A stretch of 21,771 nucleotides of DNA from an uncultured Selenomonadales bacterium. Lineage in GTDB: Bacteria > Bacillota > Negativicutes > Selenomonadales > Selenomonadaceae. The stretch lies in assembly GCA_937910665.1 (NCBI GenBank), contig CALEPR010000120.1:1-21771 (forward strand). Direction: 5' to 3'. Position 1 is the first letter of the stretch. Each line of letters begins with the position of its first letter. This document shows, in pieces, positions 6,279 to 14,367 of this stretch. Under the pieces are notes generated by a model, which saw only the letters and a program-made list of their open reading frames with translations, did not search any database and was not told the DNA's origin. Position numbers and translations under genes: made by a program.

Positions 6279-8750
6279 TTGGAAAAATATAATCCTCAGG
6301 AAATTGAAAAGAAATGGCAAAAAGTTTGGGACGCACCCGACTATTACAAAACTGAAATTGATAATTCGCGTCCGAAATATTATGCGCTGGAAATGTTTCC
6401 CTATCCTTCCGGAAATTTGCACATGGGACACGTCAGAAATTATTCTATCGGTGACGTTGTTGCTCGCTATCGTTCGATGGCAGGTTTTAATGTTTTGCAT
6501 CCGATGGGCTTTGATGCCTTCGGTATGCCTGCAGAAAATGCAGCGATTGCTCACGGAGTAAAACCGGGCGACTGGACTTTTGCAAATATCAAAAATATGA
6601 TTGGTCAGCAAAAGGCGATGGGTCTTGCTTACGACTGGGACAGAGAAGTTGAAACTTGCCGCGCAGATTATTACAAATGGACGCAGTGGCTTTTTGAACT
6701 TTTTTACAAGCGCGGACTTGCTTACAAAAAAGAAGCCGCTGTCAACTGGTGCGACAAGTGCGGAACAGTTTTGGCGAATGAGCAAGTTATCGATGGAAAA
6801 TGTTGGCGTTGCGATTCTGAAGTTCACAAAAAAAATCTCGCGCAGTGGTTTTTCAAAATTACAGATTATGCCGATGAACTTTTAAAAGATTTAGAAAAAC
6901 TTGAAGGCTGGCCCGGTCGAGTAAAAGTTATGCAGGAAAATTGGATCGGTCGCAGTGAAGGTTTGGAACTGACTTTAGATTGTCCTGAACTTGGAGAAAA
7001 AATTTCTGTCTATACCACTCGACCGGATACTTCTTTCGGAATAACTTTTCTTGCACTTGCTCCTGAACATAAACTTGTTGAAAAAATTATTTCGCAAAGT
7101 CCAAAGGCTGAAGAAATAAAAAAATTCTGCGAAAAAGTTAAAAATCAATCCGACATTGAGCGCACTTCTTCCGAGTCCGAGAAGGAAGGAATTTTTACAG
7201 GATTTTATTGCGTGAATCCTTTTAACGGAAATAAAGTTCAGATTTGGATTACAAATTATGTTGTCTTTGAGTACGGCACAGGCGCGGTTATGGGCGTTCC
7301 TTCCGAAGACCAACGCGACTGGATGTTTGCCAAAAAATATGGAATTGAAATTATTATAACTTTGCAGCCGAAAGATAAAATTTTAAAACTTGAGGAAATG
7401 GATGCGGCTTACGTCGAAAAAGAAGGCGTTTTGGTAAATTCAGGAAAGTTTACAGGAATGGAATTTCACGAAGGTTTTAAAGCGATTATGGACGAGGCAG
7501 AGGCGCAAGGTTTCGGCAAGCGCAAAGTTAATTACAGACTTCGTGACTGGCTGATTTCTCGACAAAGGTACTGGGGCGCACCGATTCCTGTAATTTATTG
7601 CGACAAGTGCGGGGAAGTTTTAGTGCCTGAAAAAGATTTGCCTGTTGAACTTCCTGACGACGTGGAATTTAAACAAGGCGCACTTAGTCCGCTTTCGACT
7701 TCAAAAAAATTTAATGACTGCACTTGTCCGAAATGCGGCGGTCATGCTCACCGCGAAACTGACACAATGGATACTTTCATCTGTTCGAGTTGGTATTATA
7801 TGCGCTACACAGATCCGCACAATAACAAAAAACCTTTCGACCGCGACAAAGTAAATTATTGGTCTCCGGTTGATCAGTACATTGGCGGAATTGAACACGC
7901 GATTTTGCATTTGCTTTACTCCAGATTTTTCACGAAAGTTTTGCGCGACGCTGAACTTTTAGACTATGACGAACCTTTCACAAATTTGTTGACGCAGGGA
8001 ATGGTTATCAAGGACGGCGCGAAAATGTCCAAGTCTCTCGGCAATGTCGTTTCGCCTGAAGAAATTATTGCGAAGTATGGAGCGGACACGGCGAGACTTT
8101 TTATTTTGTTCGCCGCACCTGTTGAGAGAGATTTAGATTGGAGCGATCAAGGCGTTCAAGGTTCCTACAGATTTTTAAATCGCGTCTGGAGGATTTTGGA
8201 AATTTTTGAAGATGCAATTAAGTCCGGCAAGGAAAATTACAGCGTCGAGACTTTGACTGATGAAGAAATTTCTTTGCGCCGGACGCTCCACAAAACTATT
8301 AAAAAAGTCACTGAAGATCTGCGCGACAGATTTGCTTTTAACACTGCGATTAGTTCTTTAATGGAACTGGTAAACGCCGCGCACAACTTCCAAGACAAGA
8401 AAATAAATTCCGACTTGGCGAGGGAATTTGCAAAAGATTTGTTGATTATGCTCGCGCCTTTCGTGCCGCACATTTCTGCTGAACTTTGGAGCAAATTTTT
8501 TGCCGGCGACGTTCACAAACAAAGTTGGGTGACTTTCGACGACTCAGCGATTGTCGAGGACGAAGTTGAAATTGTCGTCCAGATTAACGGCAAAGTTCGC
8601 GAACACATAAAAGTTGCAAATAATTTGTCGAAGGCTGAACTTGAAAAAATTGTGCCGACCTTGCCGAAAGTTCAAGAACTCGTTGCAGGAAAAAATATTT
8701 TCAAAATTATCGCCGTGCCGAACAAGTTGGTCAATTTAGTCATAAAATAA
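6279..8750 (+). CDS. leuS: leucine--tRNA ligase
   Basis: An 823-aa class I aminoacyl-tRNA synthetase that charges tRNA-Leu. The N-terminus (MEKYNPQEIEKKWQ) is standard for bacterial LeuRS. The HIGH-type motif is HMGH (48-51) in PSGNLHMGHVRNYSIGD. A zinc knuckle CDKC...CWRC (Cys158, 161, 175, 178) follows. The CP1 editing domain contains TTRPDTSFGITF and the downstream GTGAVMGVPSEDQRDW. A second Cys-rich insert (CDKCGEVL ... CTCPKCGG) precedes SSWYYMRYTDPHN. KMSKS is at 582-586. The C-terminal anticodon-binding part ends in the usual VQINGKVR region. TTG start, with GGCAGGT 8 bp upstream. Own promoter and leader; no T-box was found. Length is normal. Confidence 0.98.
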   Translation: MEKYNPQEIEKKWQKVWDAPDYYKTEIDNSRPKYYALEMFPYPSGNLHMGHVRNYSIGDVVARYRSMAGFNVLHPMGFDAFGMPAENAAIAHGVKPGDWTFANIKNMIGQQKAMGLAYDWDREVETCRADYYKWTQWLFELFYKRGLAYKKEAAVNWCDKCGTVLANEQVIDGKCWRCDSEVHKKNLAQWFFKITDYADELLKDLEKLEGWPGRVKVMQENWIGRSEGLELTLDCPELGEKISVYTTRPDTSFGITFLALAPEHKLVEKIISQSPKAEEIKKFCEKVKNQSDIERTSSESEKEGIFTGFYCVNPFNGNKVQIWITNYVVFEYGTGAVMGVPSEDQRDWMFAKKYGIEIIITLQPKDKILKLEEMDAAYVEKEGVLVNSGKFTGMEFHEGFKAIMDEAEAQGFGKRKVNYRLRDWLISRQRYWGAPIPVIYCDKCGEVLVPEKDLPVELPDDVEFKQGALSPLSTSKKFNDCTCPKCGGHAHRETDTMDTFICSSWYYMRYTDPHNNKKPFDRDKVNYWSPVDQYIGGIEHAILHLLYSRFFTKVLRDAELLDYDEPFTNLLTQGMVIKDGAKMSKSLGNVVSPEEIIAKYGADTARLFILFAAPVERDLDWSDQGVQGSYRFLNRVWRILEIFEDAIKSGKENYSVETLTDEEISLRRTLHKTIKKVTEDLRDRFAFNTAISSLMELVNAAHNFQDKKINSDLAREFAKDLLIMLAPFVPHISAELWSKFFAGDVHKQSWVTFDDSAIVEDEVEIVVQINGKVREHIKVANNLSKAELEKIVPTLPKVQELVAGKNIFKIIAVPNKLVNLVIK

Positions 8751-8761
8751 AAAAATTTTTT

Positions 8762-9448
8762 TCACTCCGAAAAAGCAAAATAAATTGCAAGCGTTCCTTT
8801 GCGGACGCTTATTTTTATTTTTTCGCCTTCAAGTCGATTGCTGACGGCGTTGGGAATTTTTTGAAAAAGTTTTGCATCGGAAAGTTTCCAGCGAACATTG
8901 TCAATCGTCACGCCTTCGCAAATTTCTGAAACAGGTAGGAGAGAAATTGCAAGCGGCTTGTGGAAAAAATTTACTTCCGCAGTTTCTTCGCCTTTCAGGA
9001 AAAAAATAATTTCCCTGTCGTCTGCCATAAAAATTTTCAAATCTGAATTGGCGCAGGAAAAAATCGCGCTGAAAAGATGGTCAAACCTGCCGCCGAAAGT
9101 CCCGACAATGACGGCGGAATTTTTTTTATAATTTTTTTCGGCGAAGTTCAGAGCAAGTTGCAGGTCGGTAAAATCTTTGTCGACAGGGTGACGTTCGACA
9201 GGAATTTTATTTTCAATCGCCCAATCGAAAGAATTTTTTTCCGCGCTGTCGAAATCGCCGATTAAAATTTCAGGCAAAATTTTTGTTGCATGACAAATTT
9301 CAATTCCTTTATCGACAGCTAAAATTTTTCTGTTCTGCGCGACTTCCGAAAAAAATTTTTCGCTCGGTTTCCTTCCTCCCGACGCAATTAAAATTTCTTC
9401 AGAAAAAGTTTTCGGCGTGAAAAAAATTTCGCACTGCGGCAACTTCAT
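8762..9448 (-). CDS. thiN: thiamine pyrophosphokinase
   Basis: A 228-aa enzyme that transfers pyrophosphate from ATP to thiamine, making thiamine diphosphate. Family motifs are present in order: ILIGDFDSA (61-69), HPVDKDFTDLQLAL (87-100) and GTFGGRFDHLFS (116-127), then a C-terminal beta-rich thiamine-binding domain (VTIDNVRWKLSD, NAVSNRLEGEKIKISVRKG). The Asp residues of GDFDS and DKDxTD are the metal and phosphate sites of the family. The ribosome binding site GAGGAA lies within the heptad repeat just upstream, 7 bp before the ATG. It follows the glycosyltransferase-like gene and converges on leuS with an 11-bp gap in which I see no clear terminator. No TPP riboswitch is visible. Confidence 0.93.
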   Translation of the reverse strand: MKLPQCEIFFTPKTFSEEILIASGGRKPSEKFFSEVAQNRKILAVDKGIEICHATKILPEILIGDFDSAEKNSFDWAIENKIPVERHPVDKDFTDLQLALNFAEKNYKKNSAVIVGTFGGRFDHLFSAIFSCANSDLKIFMADDREIIFFLKGEETAEVNFFHKPLAISLLPVSEICEGVTIDNVRWKLSDAKLFQKIPNAVSNRLEGEKIKISVRKGTLAIYFAFSE

Positions 9449-9453
9449 AAAAA

Positions 9454-9484
9454 ATTCCTCATTACTAACTACTAACTCCTAATT
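9454..9484 (-). repeat. heptad repeat carrying the thiN ribosome binding site
   Basis: Read on the minus strand the units are AATTAGG, AGTTAGT, AGTTAGT, AATGAGG, AAT. The GAGGAA of the last unit is the ribosome binding site of thiN. The element fills almost the whole 39-bp gap between the glycosyltransferase-like gene and thiN. Same family as 6183-6217 and 19225-19252. Confidence 0.7.
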
Positions 9485-9487
9485 ATT

Positions 9488-10171
9488 TCAAACTTCAGGA
9501 TGCAATTCGTCGCCGTATTCGCGCAGAAAAATTTTTTGGTATTTGCGATACGCCGGGTCTAAAGATTTTTCTTTCGGACAATGGATGCACCAAAAATCTT
9601 CCGTTTGATTCGGCACGACAACTTTTCTGCCGACGCGCTGATTTTCTTTGCAAAGCGAAGTGTCATACAAATGCCAGCCGTCAAATAAATCTTCGCGCCA
9701 AAATAAATCATACTGCGTTGCCAAAAAAAGTCCGTCAACCGCCTCGACTTCCTGCCAGTCTCCTTCCGGCTCCATACATTCAGAATCGACGACGCTTTCA
9801 GGTTCGCAGGCATGCAAAACTCTGCCGTAAGTTCTCATTCCGTCCCACCAAACTCCGGACTTCGGCAGACAAACGCAACCAATCATTCCCACAACGCCGA
9901 TACTTTCGTCAGAAAAAATTTTTACCAAGTCGGCGACAATATTTTTATTCACGATAAAAGTATCTTGATGCAAATAAATTTTGTACTTCGCGTCAGATTT
10001 TTTCATTGCCTCGTTGTAACCGGAAGTCATGGACTTTGCTCCGCGAATCGGAATAATTTCAGCCGTCATGCCTTCAGGAATTTTTAAACTTTTCAAATAC
10101 AAAAGACATTCGTCATACCAATAATCGCTGTTCACGCAGGTTATAAAAGCAACTTTTTTTTCATTCGGCAT
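9488..10171 (-). CDS. glycosyltransferase-like protein (GT2-type fold)
   Basis: A 227-aa protein resembling small family-2-like glycosyltransferases. It opens with a beta strand typical of a GT-A fold (VAFITCVNSDYWYDECLLYL). SGYNEAMKKSDAKYKIYLHQDT (50-71) gives HQD in place of the DxD metal/nucleotide-sugar site, as in the HQD-type subfamily. IGVVGMIGC follows, then an acidic segment and VEAVDGLFLAT with the downstream DGWHLYDTSLC, matching the acceptor-side motif of these enzymes. I chose the ATG at 10171, preceded by GGAGG; the open frame runs 39 codons upstream but that part is not conserved-looking. No TM helix. First gene of a two-gene unit with thiN. Donor and acceptor are unknown. Confidence 0.75.
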   Translation of the reverse strand: MPNEKKVAFITCVNSDYWYDECLLYLKSLKIPEGMTAEIIPIRGAKSMTSGYNEAMKKSDAKYKIYLHQDTFIVNKNIVADLVKIFSDESIGVVGMIGCVCLPKSGVWWDGMRTYGRVLHACEPESVVDSECMEPEGDWQEVEAVDGLFLATQYDLFWREDLFDGWHLYDTSLCKENQRVGRKVVVPNQTEDFWCIHCPKEKSLDPAYRKYQKIFLREYGDELHPEV

Positions 10172-10217
10172 TTTGAAATTCCTCCAATAAAAAAATTTTT
10201 CTACTGTCACGAAAAAA

Positions 10218-10226
10218 ATTATAACA
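10218..10226 (-). promoter_or_regulatory. extended -10 promoter for the glycosyltransferase-thiN unit
   Basis: On the minus strand TGTTATAAT (10226-10218) is a perfect extended -10 box, 47 bp before the glycosyltransferase start. No good -35 is seen, as is common with extended -10 promoters. Confidence 0.5.
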
Positions 10227-10417
10227 CAAGGCAGAAAATTTCGCCCGTCGCTTTTGAAATATTCTTCACAGAAAAAAAATGTCCGCAAAATGTAAAAAAT
10301 TTTTCCCCAAGTTTCAGCAAAAATGTCGCATGGTTAATTGATGATTTTTTTGCAGGAGAATTGCGCCGTTGGAAGAATCAAGAAGAAAATAAAAATTATA
10401 GGATTGGGGGAAAGATT

Positions 10418-11257
10418 ATGGACTTAACTTTTGCTGACATTTTGAAAACGATAATTTTGGGCGTTGTCGAGGGCTTGACCGAGTGGCTGCCAATTTCAAG
10501 CACAGGACATATGATTTTAGTCGATGAATTTATTAAACTCGACGTGAGCAAAAATTTTATGGATATGTTTTTAGTCGTGATCCAACTCGGCGCAATTTTA
10601 GCTGTCGTCGCGATGAATTTTGAAAGACTCAATCCTTTTTCAGATTTCAAAACTAAATTGCAGAGACAGCAAACTTTTCAGCTTTGGTACAAAGTTATTA
10701 TCGCCTGTATTCCGGCGGCGGTGATCGGTTTGCTTTTCAACGACTACATGGAAGAAAATTTTATGACGGCAAAAGTTGTGGCGGGTGCGCTGATTTTTTA
10801 CGGAATAGTTTTTATCGTTGTGGAAAATTTTAATCGCTACAGGATTCCAAAAATAAATTCTCTGGAAAGGCTTGATTATAAAACCGCACTGATTATCGGA
10901 CTGTTTCAAGTTTTGTCGCTTGTGCCGGGAACCTCGCGGAGCGGTTCGACAATTATCGGGGGAATACTTTTCGGAACAAGTCGAGTAGTCGCAGCGGAAT
11001 TTACTTTCTTCCTCGCGATACCTGTAATGTTCGGCGCAAGTTTTTTGAAATTGGTCAAGTTTGGATTTAATTTTAATTCTGCCGAGCTGATAATTTTGAT
11101 TCTTGGGATGGTGACGGCGTTCATCGTTTCAATTTTGTCGATAACTTTTTTGCTGAGATACATTAAGAAAAATGATTTCACGATCTTTGGCTGGTACAGA
11201 ATTGTTCTGGGAATTATTGTCATCGGCTGGTTAATTTTTATCGGAGATCCTGTGTGA
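10418..11257 (+). CDS. uppP: undecaprenyl-diphosphatase UppP (BacA)
   Basis: A 279-aa polytopic membrane enzyme that removes a phosphate from undecaprenyl diphosphate so the lipid carrier can be reused for peptidoglycan and other envelope polymers; also linked to bacitracin tolerance. The two family signatures are present: EGLTEWLPISSTGH (18-31, with catalytic Glu18, Glu22 and His31) and PGTSRSGST (170-178, with Arg174). Several hydrophobic helices follow, ending in a Trp/Ile-rich helix. I chose the ATG at 10418 with GGGGGAAAG before it; the frame is open from a TTG at 10361, but 57 bp upstream is not hydrophobic and the ribosome binding site there is too close. pth follows 9 bp after the stop. 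Confidence 0.96.
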   Translation: MDLTFADILKTIILGVVEGLTEWLPISSTGHMILVDEFIKLDVSKNFMDMFLVVIQLGAILAVVAMNFERLNPFSDFKTKLQRQQTFQLWYKVIIACIPAAVIGLLFNDYMEENFMTAKVVAGALIFYGIVFIVVENFNRYRIPKINSLERLDYKTALIIGLFQVLSLVPGTSRSGSTIIGGILFGTSRVVAAEFTFFLAIPVMFGASFLKLVKFGFNFNSAELIILILGMVTAFIVSILSITFLLRYIKKNDFTIFGWYRIVLGIIVIGWLIFIGDPV

Positions 11258-11266
11258 GGTAGCGGA

Positions 11267-11908
11267 ATGAAAATTTTTGTCGGGCTGGGAAATCCGGGCG
11301 AGGAATATTCAAAAACAAAACATAATGTCGGTTTTATGTTGGCTGACAAACTTTTTTTCGAACTTGGCGCAGAAAGTTGGCGAGAAAAATTTAATGCGCT
11401 GGTTGCGGAAACTTTTTTTGACGGCGAAAAAATTTTTTTGGTCAAGCCGCAAACTTTTATGAACTTGAGCGGCGAGGCAGTCGGAGTGCTTACAGATTTT
11501 TACAAACTTCCGACAGAAAATTTAATTGTCGCTCACGACGATATGGATTTGCCTGTCGGAATGATTCGACTTCGTCCGAAGGGCAGCGGCGGAGGTCATC
11601 ACGGAATTGAATCAATAATTCAACATCTCGGCGGAGAAAAAAATTTTTCGCGTGTCAGAATCGGTATCGGTCGCCCGCCACAAAATTGGTCAGTCAATAA
11701 TCACGTCCTCAGTCCTTTCAATTCAGAGGACGCTGAAAAAATTTCTGTCGCGATTGATGAACTTGTTCCCGCCGTGAAAAGTATTTTTCAAAATGGAATT
11801 GATTACGCGATGAATAAATTTAATCCAAGAAAGGTTAAGCAAGAAAAAAATTCTGAATCGGAAATTTTTTCTGCCGAAAATTCTGAAAGGCTGAACGAAA
11901 ATAGTTGA
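11267..11908 (+). CDS. pth: peptidyl-tRNA hydrolase
   Basis: A 213-aa esterase that frees tRNA from peptidyl-tRNAs dropped by the ribosome. Motifs: VGLGNPGEEYSKTKHNVGF with Asn9 and catalytic His19, FMNLSG with Asn66, and HDDMDLP with Asp92. The position of E. coli Asn114 (GGHNG) reads GGHHG here, so that residue is His112. The last 20 or so residues form a hydrophilic, Glu/Ser/Asn-rich tail beyond the usual domain. The GAGG ribosome binding site overlaps the end of uppP, so the two are translationally close. The stop falls 32 bp before the first ordinary start codon of the phosphate transporter. Confidence 0.96.
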   Translation: MKIFVGLGNPGEEYSKTKHNVGFMLADKLFFELGAESWREKFNALVAETFFDGEKIFLVKPQTFMNLSGEAVGVLTDFYKLPTENLIVAHDDMDLPVGMIRLRPKGSGGGHHGIESIIQHLGGEKNFSRVRIGIGRPPQNWSVNNHVLSPFNSEDAEKISVAIDELVPAVKSIFQNGIDYAMNKFNPRKVKQEKNSESEIFSAENSERLNENS

Positions 11909-11939
11909 TCTGCAATATTTAATTTTCACGGTAATAATT

Positions 11940-12899
11940 TTGGCGTTGGTCTTTGACTTCATCAACGGCTTTCACGACACAGCGAACGCGATTGCAACTT
12001 CAGTTTCGACGCGAGCACTTTATCCGGTGCACGCAATAATTATGGCGGCGGGATTAAATTTTCTTGGCGCGATGATTTCAACAGGCGTTGCAAAAACCAT
12101 CGGCGGCGACATTGTAAGTTCAGCAAAAATTGTCGACGAAAAAATTATTATCGCCGCACTTTTCGGAGCGATTGTCTGGAATTTATTAACTTGGTGGTTC
12201 GGCATACCTTCAAGTTCATCTCATGCGCTTGTCGGAGGACTTATCGGCGCAGTTTTAATTTCTGTCGGCAACTCGGGATTGAACTGGTGGGGAATTGGAA
12301 AAATTATTGTCGCGCTGATTTTGTCGCCTGTCATCGCGATTTTTTTTGGAATCGTGATAATGAATATTTTATTTCGGCTGTTTGGAAGTTTCAGTCCTCA
12401 CGCAGTGAATCAAAATTTTCGCCGACTGCAAATTTTATCTGCGGCGACGATGGCTTTTTCTCACGGCTCAAACGATGCGCAAAAATCTATGGGAATTATT
12501 ACGTTGGCACTTTTTAGCGGAGGATTTATTTCTGAATTTGAAGTGCCTCTGTTTGTAAAAATTTTGTGTGCGTCGGCGATGGCAGTGGGAACGGCGACAG
12601 GCGGCTGGAGAATTATAAAAACCATTGGCGGAAAGATTTTCAAACTTGATCCTCTCAGCGGCTTTGCGGCAGATTTAAATTCCTCGGTCGTAGTTTTCGG
12701 CGCGACACTTTTGCATTTGCCTGTATCGACCACGCACGTTGTCAGCGGCTCAATAATGGGCGTAGGCACGGCGAAAAGAGTAAACGCAGTTCATTGGGGC
12801 GTAGCGCAAGAAATGCTTAAAGCGTGGCTTATGACCATTCCCTTGACGGCGATAATGGGTGCGTTGGCTTTTTTGGCAGTAGAAATTATTTTTTCCTGA
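11940..12899 (+). CDS. pit: inorganic phosphate transporter, PiT family
   Basis: A 319-aa (as called) integral membrane low-affinity phosphate carrier. The two inverted PiT signature halves are seen: DFINGFHDTANAIAT near the N-terminus and MAFSHGSNDAQKSMG in the middle, with about ten hydrophobic helices between and around them. The TTG at 11940 is the first ordinary start in frame, but it has no ribosome binding site and cuts the first helix. The frame continues upstream through codons for VDLQYLIFTVIIL, which fit the normal N-terminus, so translation probably begins near 11901-11910 at a non-standard codon (ATA or CTG). Directly after pth; likely the same operon. The DUF47/PhoU-like partner often found with pit is absent. 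Confidence 0.92.
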   Translation: MALVFDFINGFHDTANAIATSVSTRALYPVHAIIMAAGLNFLGAMISTGVAKTIGGDIVSSAKIVDEKIIIAALFGAIVWNLLTWWFGIPSSSSHALVGGLIGAVLISVGNSGLNWWGIGKIIVALILSPVIAIFFGIVIMNILFRLFGSFSPHAVNQNFRRLQILSAATMAFSHGSNDAQKSMGIITLALFSGGFISEFEVPLFVKILCASAMAVGTATGGWRIIKTIGGKIFKLDPLSGFAADLNSSVVVFGATLLHLPVSTTHVVSGSIMGVGTAKRVNAVHWGVAQEMLKAWLMTIPLTAIMGALAFLAVEIIFS

Positions 12900-12956
12900 A
12901 TTGTTAAAAAAATAAATTAGGTAAGCGCAAAGCCGACATATTTGTCAAAAAAAATT

Positions 12957-12981
12957 TCTGCCAAAAAATGTTTTCGGCAGA
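12957..12981. terminator. hairpin terminator between convergent pit and the zinc-ribbon operon
   Basis: TCTGCC (12957-12962) pairs with GGCAGA (12976-12981), with inner AAAA/TTTT pairs. In the minus direction the stem is followed by AAA and a run of eight T, making a fair terminator for the operon ending at 13089. In the plus direction only GTTTTG follows, so its use by pit is uncertain. Confidence 0.45.
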
Positions 12982-12990
12982 GTTTTGTCA

Positions 12991-13185
12991 ATGATTGACG
13001 GAAAAAAGATTTTAAATTCGATAAAAGAAAAAATAATCGCCAACAATGGAAAAGTGCTCCACACTTATTCCGAAGATGGAAAGACAAATTATTTTTTTGC
13101 GGCTTCTTTGAGGTCTTTGGAATACATTCCGTGTCCACGATTGGCAGCCGCCTCTGCCTCAGCTGTTTTTGAAATTCCTTGCTGA
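12991..13185 (+). other. small open frame, possible gene fragment
   Basis: An ATG-initiated frame of 64 codons. The first 36 codons (MIDGKKILNSIKEKII..., outside any other gene) have codon use like the neighbours and look protein-like, but the rest is the antisense of the zinc-ribbon gene. There is no clear ribosome binding site and I do not recognise it. It could be a broken gene start, or chance. Confidence 0.15.
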
Positions 13186-13514
13186 ACGCTTTGCAAATTC
13201 TCCTGCATTTCGGTCAAACATTCGTCGCAGTATTGTCCCGCGATAATCGGCTTGCCGCATTTTTTGCAAGGATAACTCAGATTAACGCCAACCTGTTCAA
13301 ATCTTCCTTCCTCGATCAAGCGGCGAATCAAAGACTCGGGCGCGCCGGTTTCCTCAAGAATTTCATGAATTTTGCATTTCGGATGATCGCGAACATATTC
13401 GACAACTATCATTTCCAAATTTTTTTGTTCTTCAACGCAGTTGGGACAAATTTTCTCGCCGTACGACATAAAAATTTTACCACAGTTTGAACAGTTTTTC
13501 AGTTTTGCTTCCAA
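13089..13514 (-). CDS. YvyF-like flagellar-associated zinc-ribbon protein (TIGR03826-like)
   Basis: A 141-aa soluble protein. An N-terminal zinc ribbon (Cys8, Cys11, Cys23, Cys26: CSNCGKIF...ICPNC) is followed by a helical, winged-helix-like middle (KIHEILEETGAPESLIRRLIEEGRF) and a second zinc ribbon (Cys83, Cys86, Cys96, Cys99: YPCKKCGKPI...YCDEC). This order, with the NLSYPC link, matches the YvyF family known from the comF-flgM region of Bacillus. The C-terminus is a charged helix. TTG start chosen because AAAGGAG lies 9 bp upstream; a longer frame to 13592 overlaps the preceding gene. It lies 22 bp after the CheX-like gene, so a chemotaxis or flagellar context is plausible. Its exact role is unknown. 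Confidence 0.65.
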   Translation of the reverse strand: MEAKLKNCSNCGKIFMSYGEKICPNCVEEQKNLEMIVVEYVRDHPKCKIHEILEETGAPESLIRRLIEEGRFEQVGVNLSYPCKKCGKPIIAGQYCDECLTEMQENLQSVQQGISKTAEAEAAANRGHGMYSKDLKEAAKK

Positions 13515-13536
13515 GATAAACACTCCTTTGTAAAAT

Positions 13537-14367
13537 TCATTCAAACACCGAAAAAATTTCTTTCTTCTCAATGTAAAGATAAAAAGTTCCAAAATTTGTG
13601 AGAACCCTCAACGCCGAAATATTTTCAGCGACGCGACCAAAACGCGGCGGCTCGGGTTCTTCTTCTACTCCGACGGCGGCGGCAAATTGGACTGTAAAAT
13701 TTCCTGTAAAAACATTCAGCATTTCGCTCATCGCGTCGAAATCTTCCTCAAGGTCGTCGCTGACAAAGTCGTCGTAAATGTTCGCCATTTTGTGAAAAAC
13801 TTTTTGATCTGCCATAACCGCGACGACGACAGGCATCGCCCCGGTAATTTTTACGCTTGCGCCAAATTTTTCTCCTTTGCCCAAGTCAGGCGACGGCACA
13901 AAAATTACTGAGGTATTCAAAGTTTCGGACAAAAATTCATGCAAACCTTCCGCAACGCCAAGCGCAAGAGGATAGTCCAACCTGTTGGCAAGTTGAACCG
14001 AATCATAAAACGACGCAAACGCACTTTCGACAGGCGGAATTTCCACTCTGTAATAGTGTTGCAAAATTTTTTCTAAACCTTCAAGATCCACTGTCGAAGT
14101 ATCAATCAACGCTTGGACAAGTTTCAGCGAATTATCTTTTTCCAACATGGAAATTCTTTCCAACTGATGCGGCGACAAAAAATTTCCCAAAAAGTCTTCG
14201 GTATTTTTTTTGTCTGCAAGTTCAGGAAAAGAAATCAAGCGCAAGAAAAGCGACTGCGTCGTTAAAGTCGGAACAGAATTTTTTGCCGCAGTTATGAGTT
14301 CGACAATTTTATCTTCATTAAAAGTTGCGGAGTTAAAAAGGAATTGCCCGAAGTCATGGCTCTTCAT
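13537..14367 (-). CDS. CheX-like chemotaxis phosphatase with N-terminal GspE-N-like region
   Basis: A 276-aa soluble protein. The C-terminal part (about 130-276) fits CheX: VKITGAMPVVVAVMA, then the CheC/CheX/FliY phosphatase signature D-x3-E-x2-N-x22-P, complete here as Asp211, Glu215, Asn218 and Pro241. The N-terminal 110 residues contain two degenerate units of the FGQFL...ALI type (FGQFLFNSATFNEDKIVELI and FLSPHQLERISMLEKDNS), resembling GspE/MshE N-terminal repeats; that likeness is my inference. It should dephosphorylate a CheY-type receiver. The receiver gene overlaps its start by 14 bp. I chose the ATG at 14367 (GGGAG 8 bp upstream) over a TTG at 14391. Confidence 0.75.
   Translation of the reverse strand: MKSHDFGQFLFNSATFNEDKIVELITAAKNSVPTLTTQSLFLRLISFPELADKKNTEDFLGNFLSPHQLERISMLEKDNSLKLVQALIDTSTVDLEGLEKILQHYYRVEIPPVESAFASFYDSVQLANRLDYPLALGVAEGLHEFLSETLNTSVIFVPSPDLGKGEKFGASVKITGAMPVVVAVMADQKVFHKMANIYDDFVSDDLEEDFDAMSEMLNVFTGNFTVQFAAAVGVEEEPEPPRFGRVAENISALRVLTNFGTFYLYIEKKEIFSVFE

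Noticed and set aside
9449..9487. TPP riboswitch before thiN
   Set aside because: The gap is 39 bp of heptad repeat, with no CTGAGA-type thi-box motif.
13515..13592. N-terminal extension of the zinc-ribbon protein
   Set aside because: It would overlap the CheX-like gene and lies upstream of the AAAGGAG site; the TTG at 13514 fits better.
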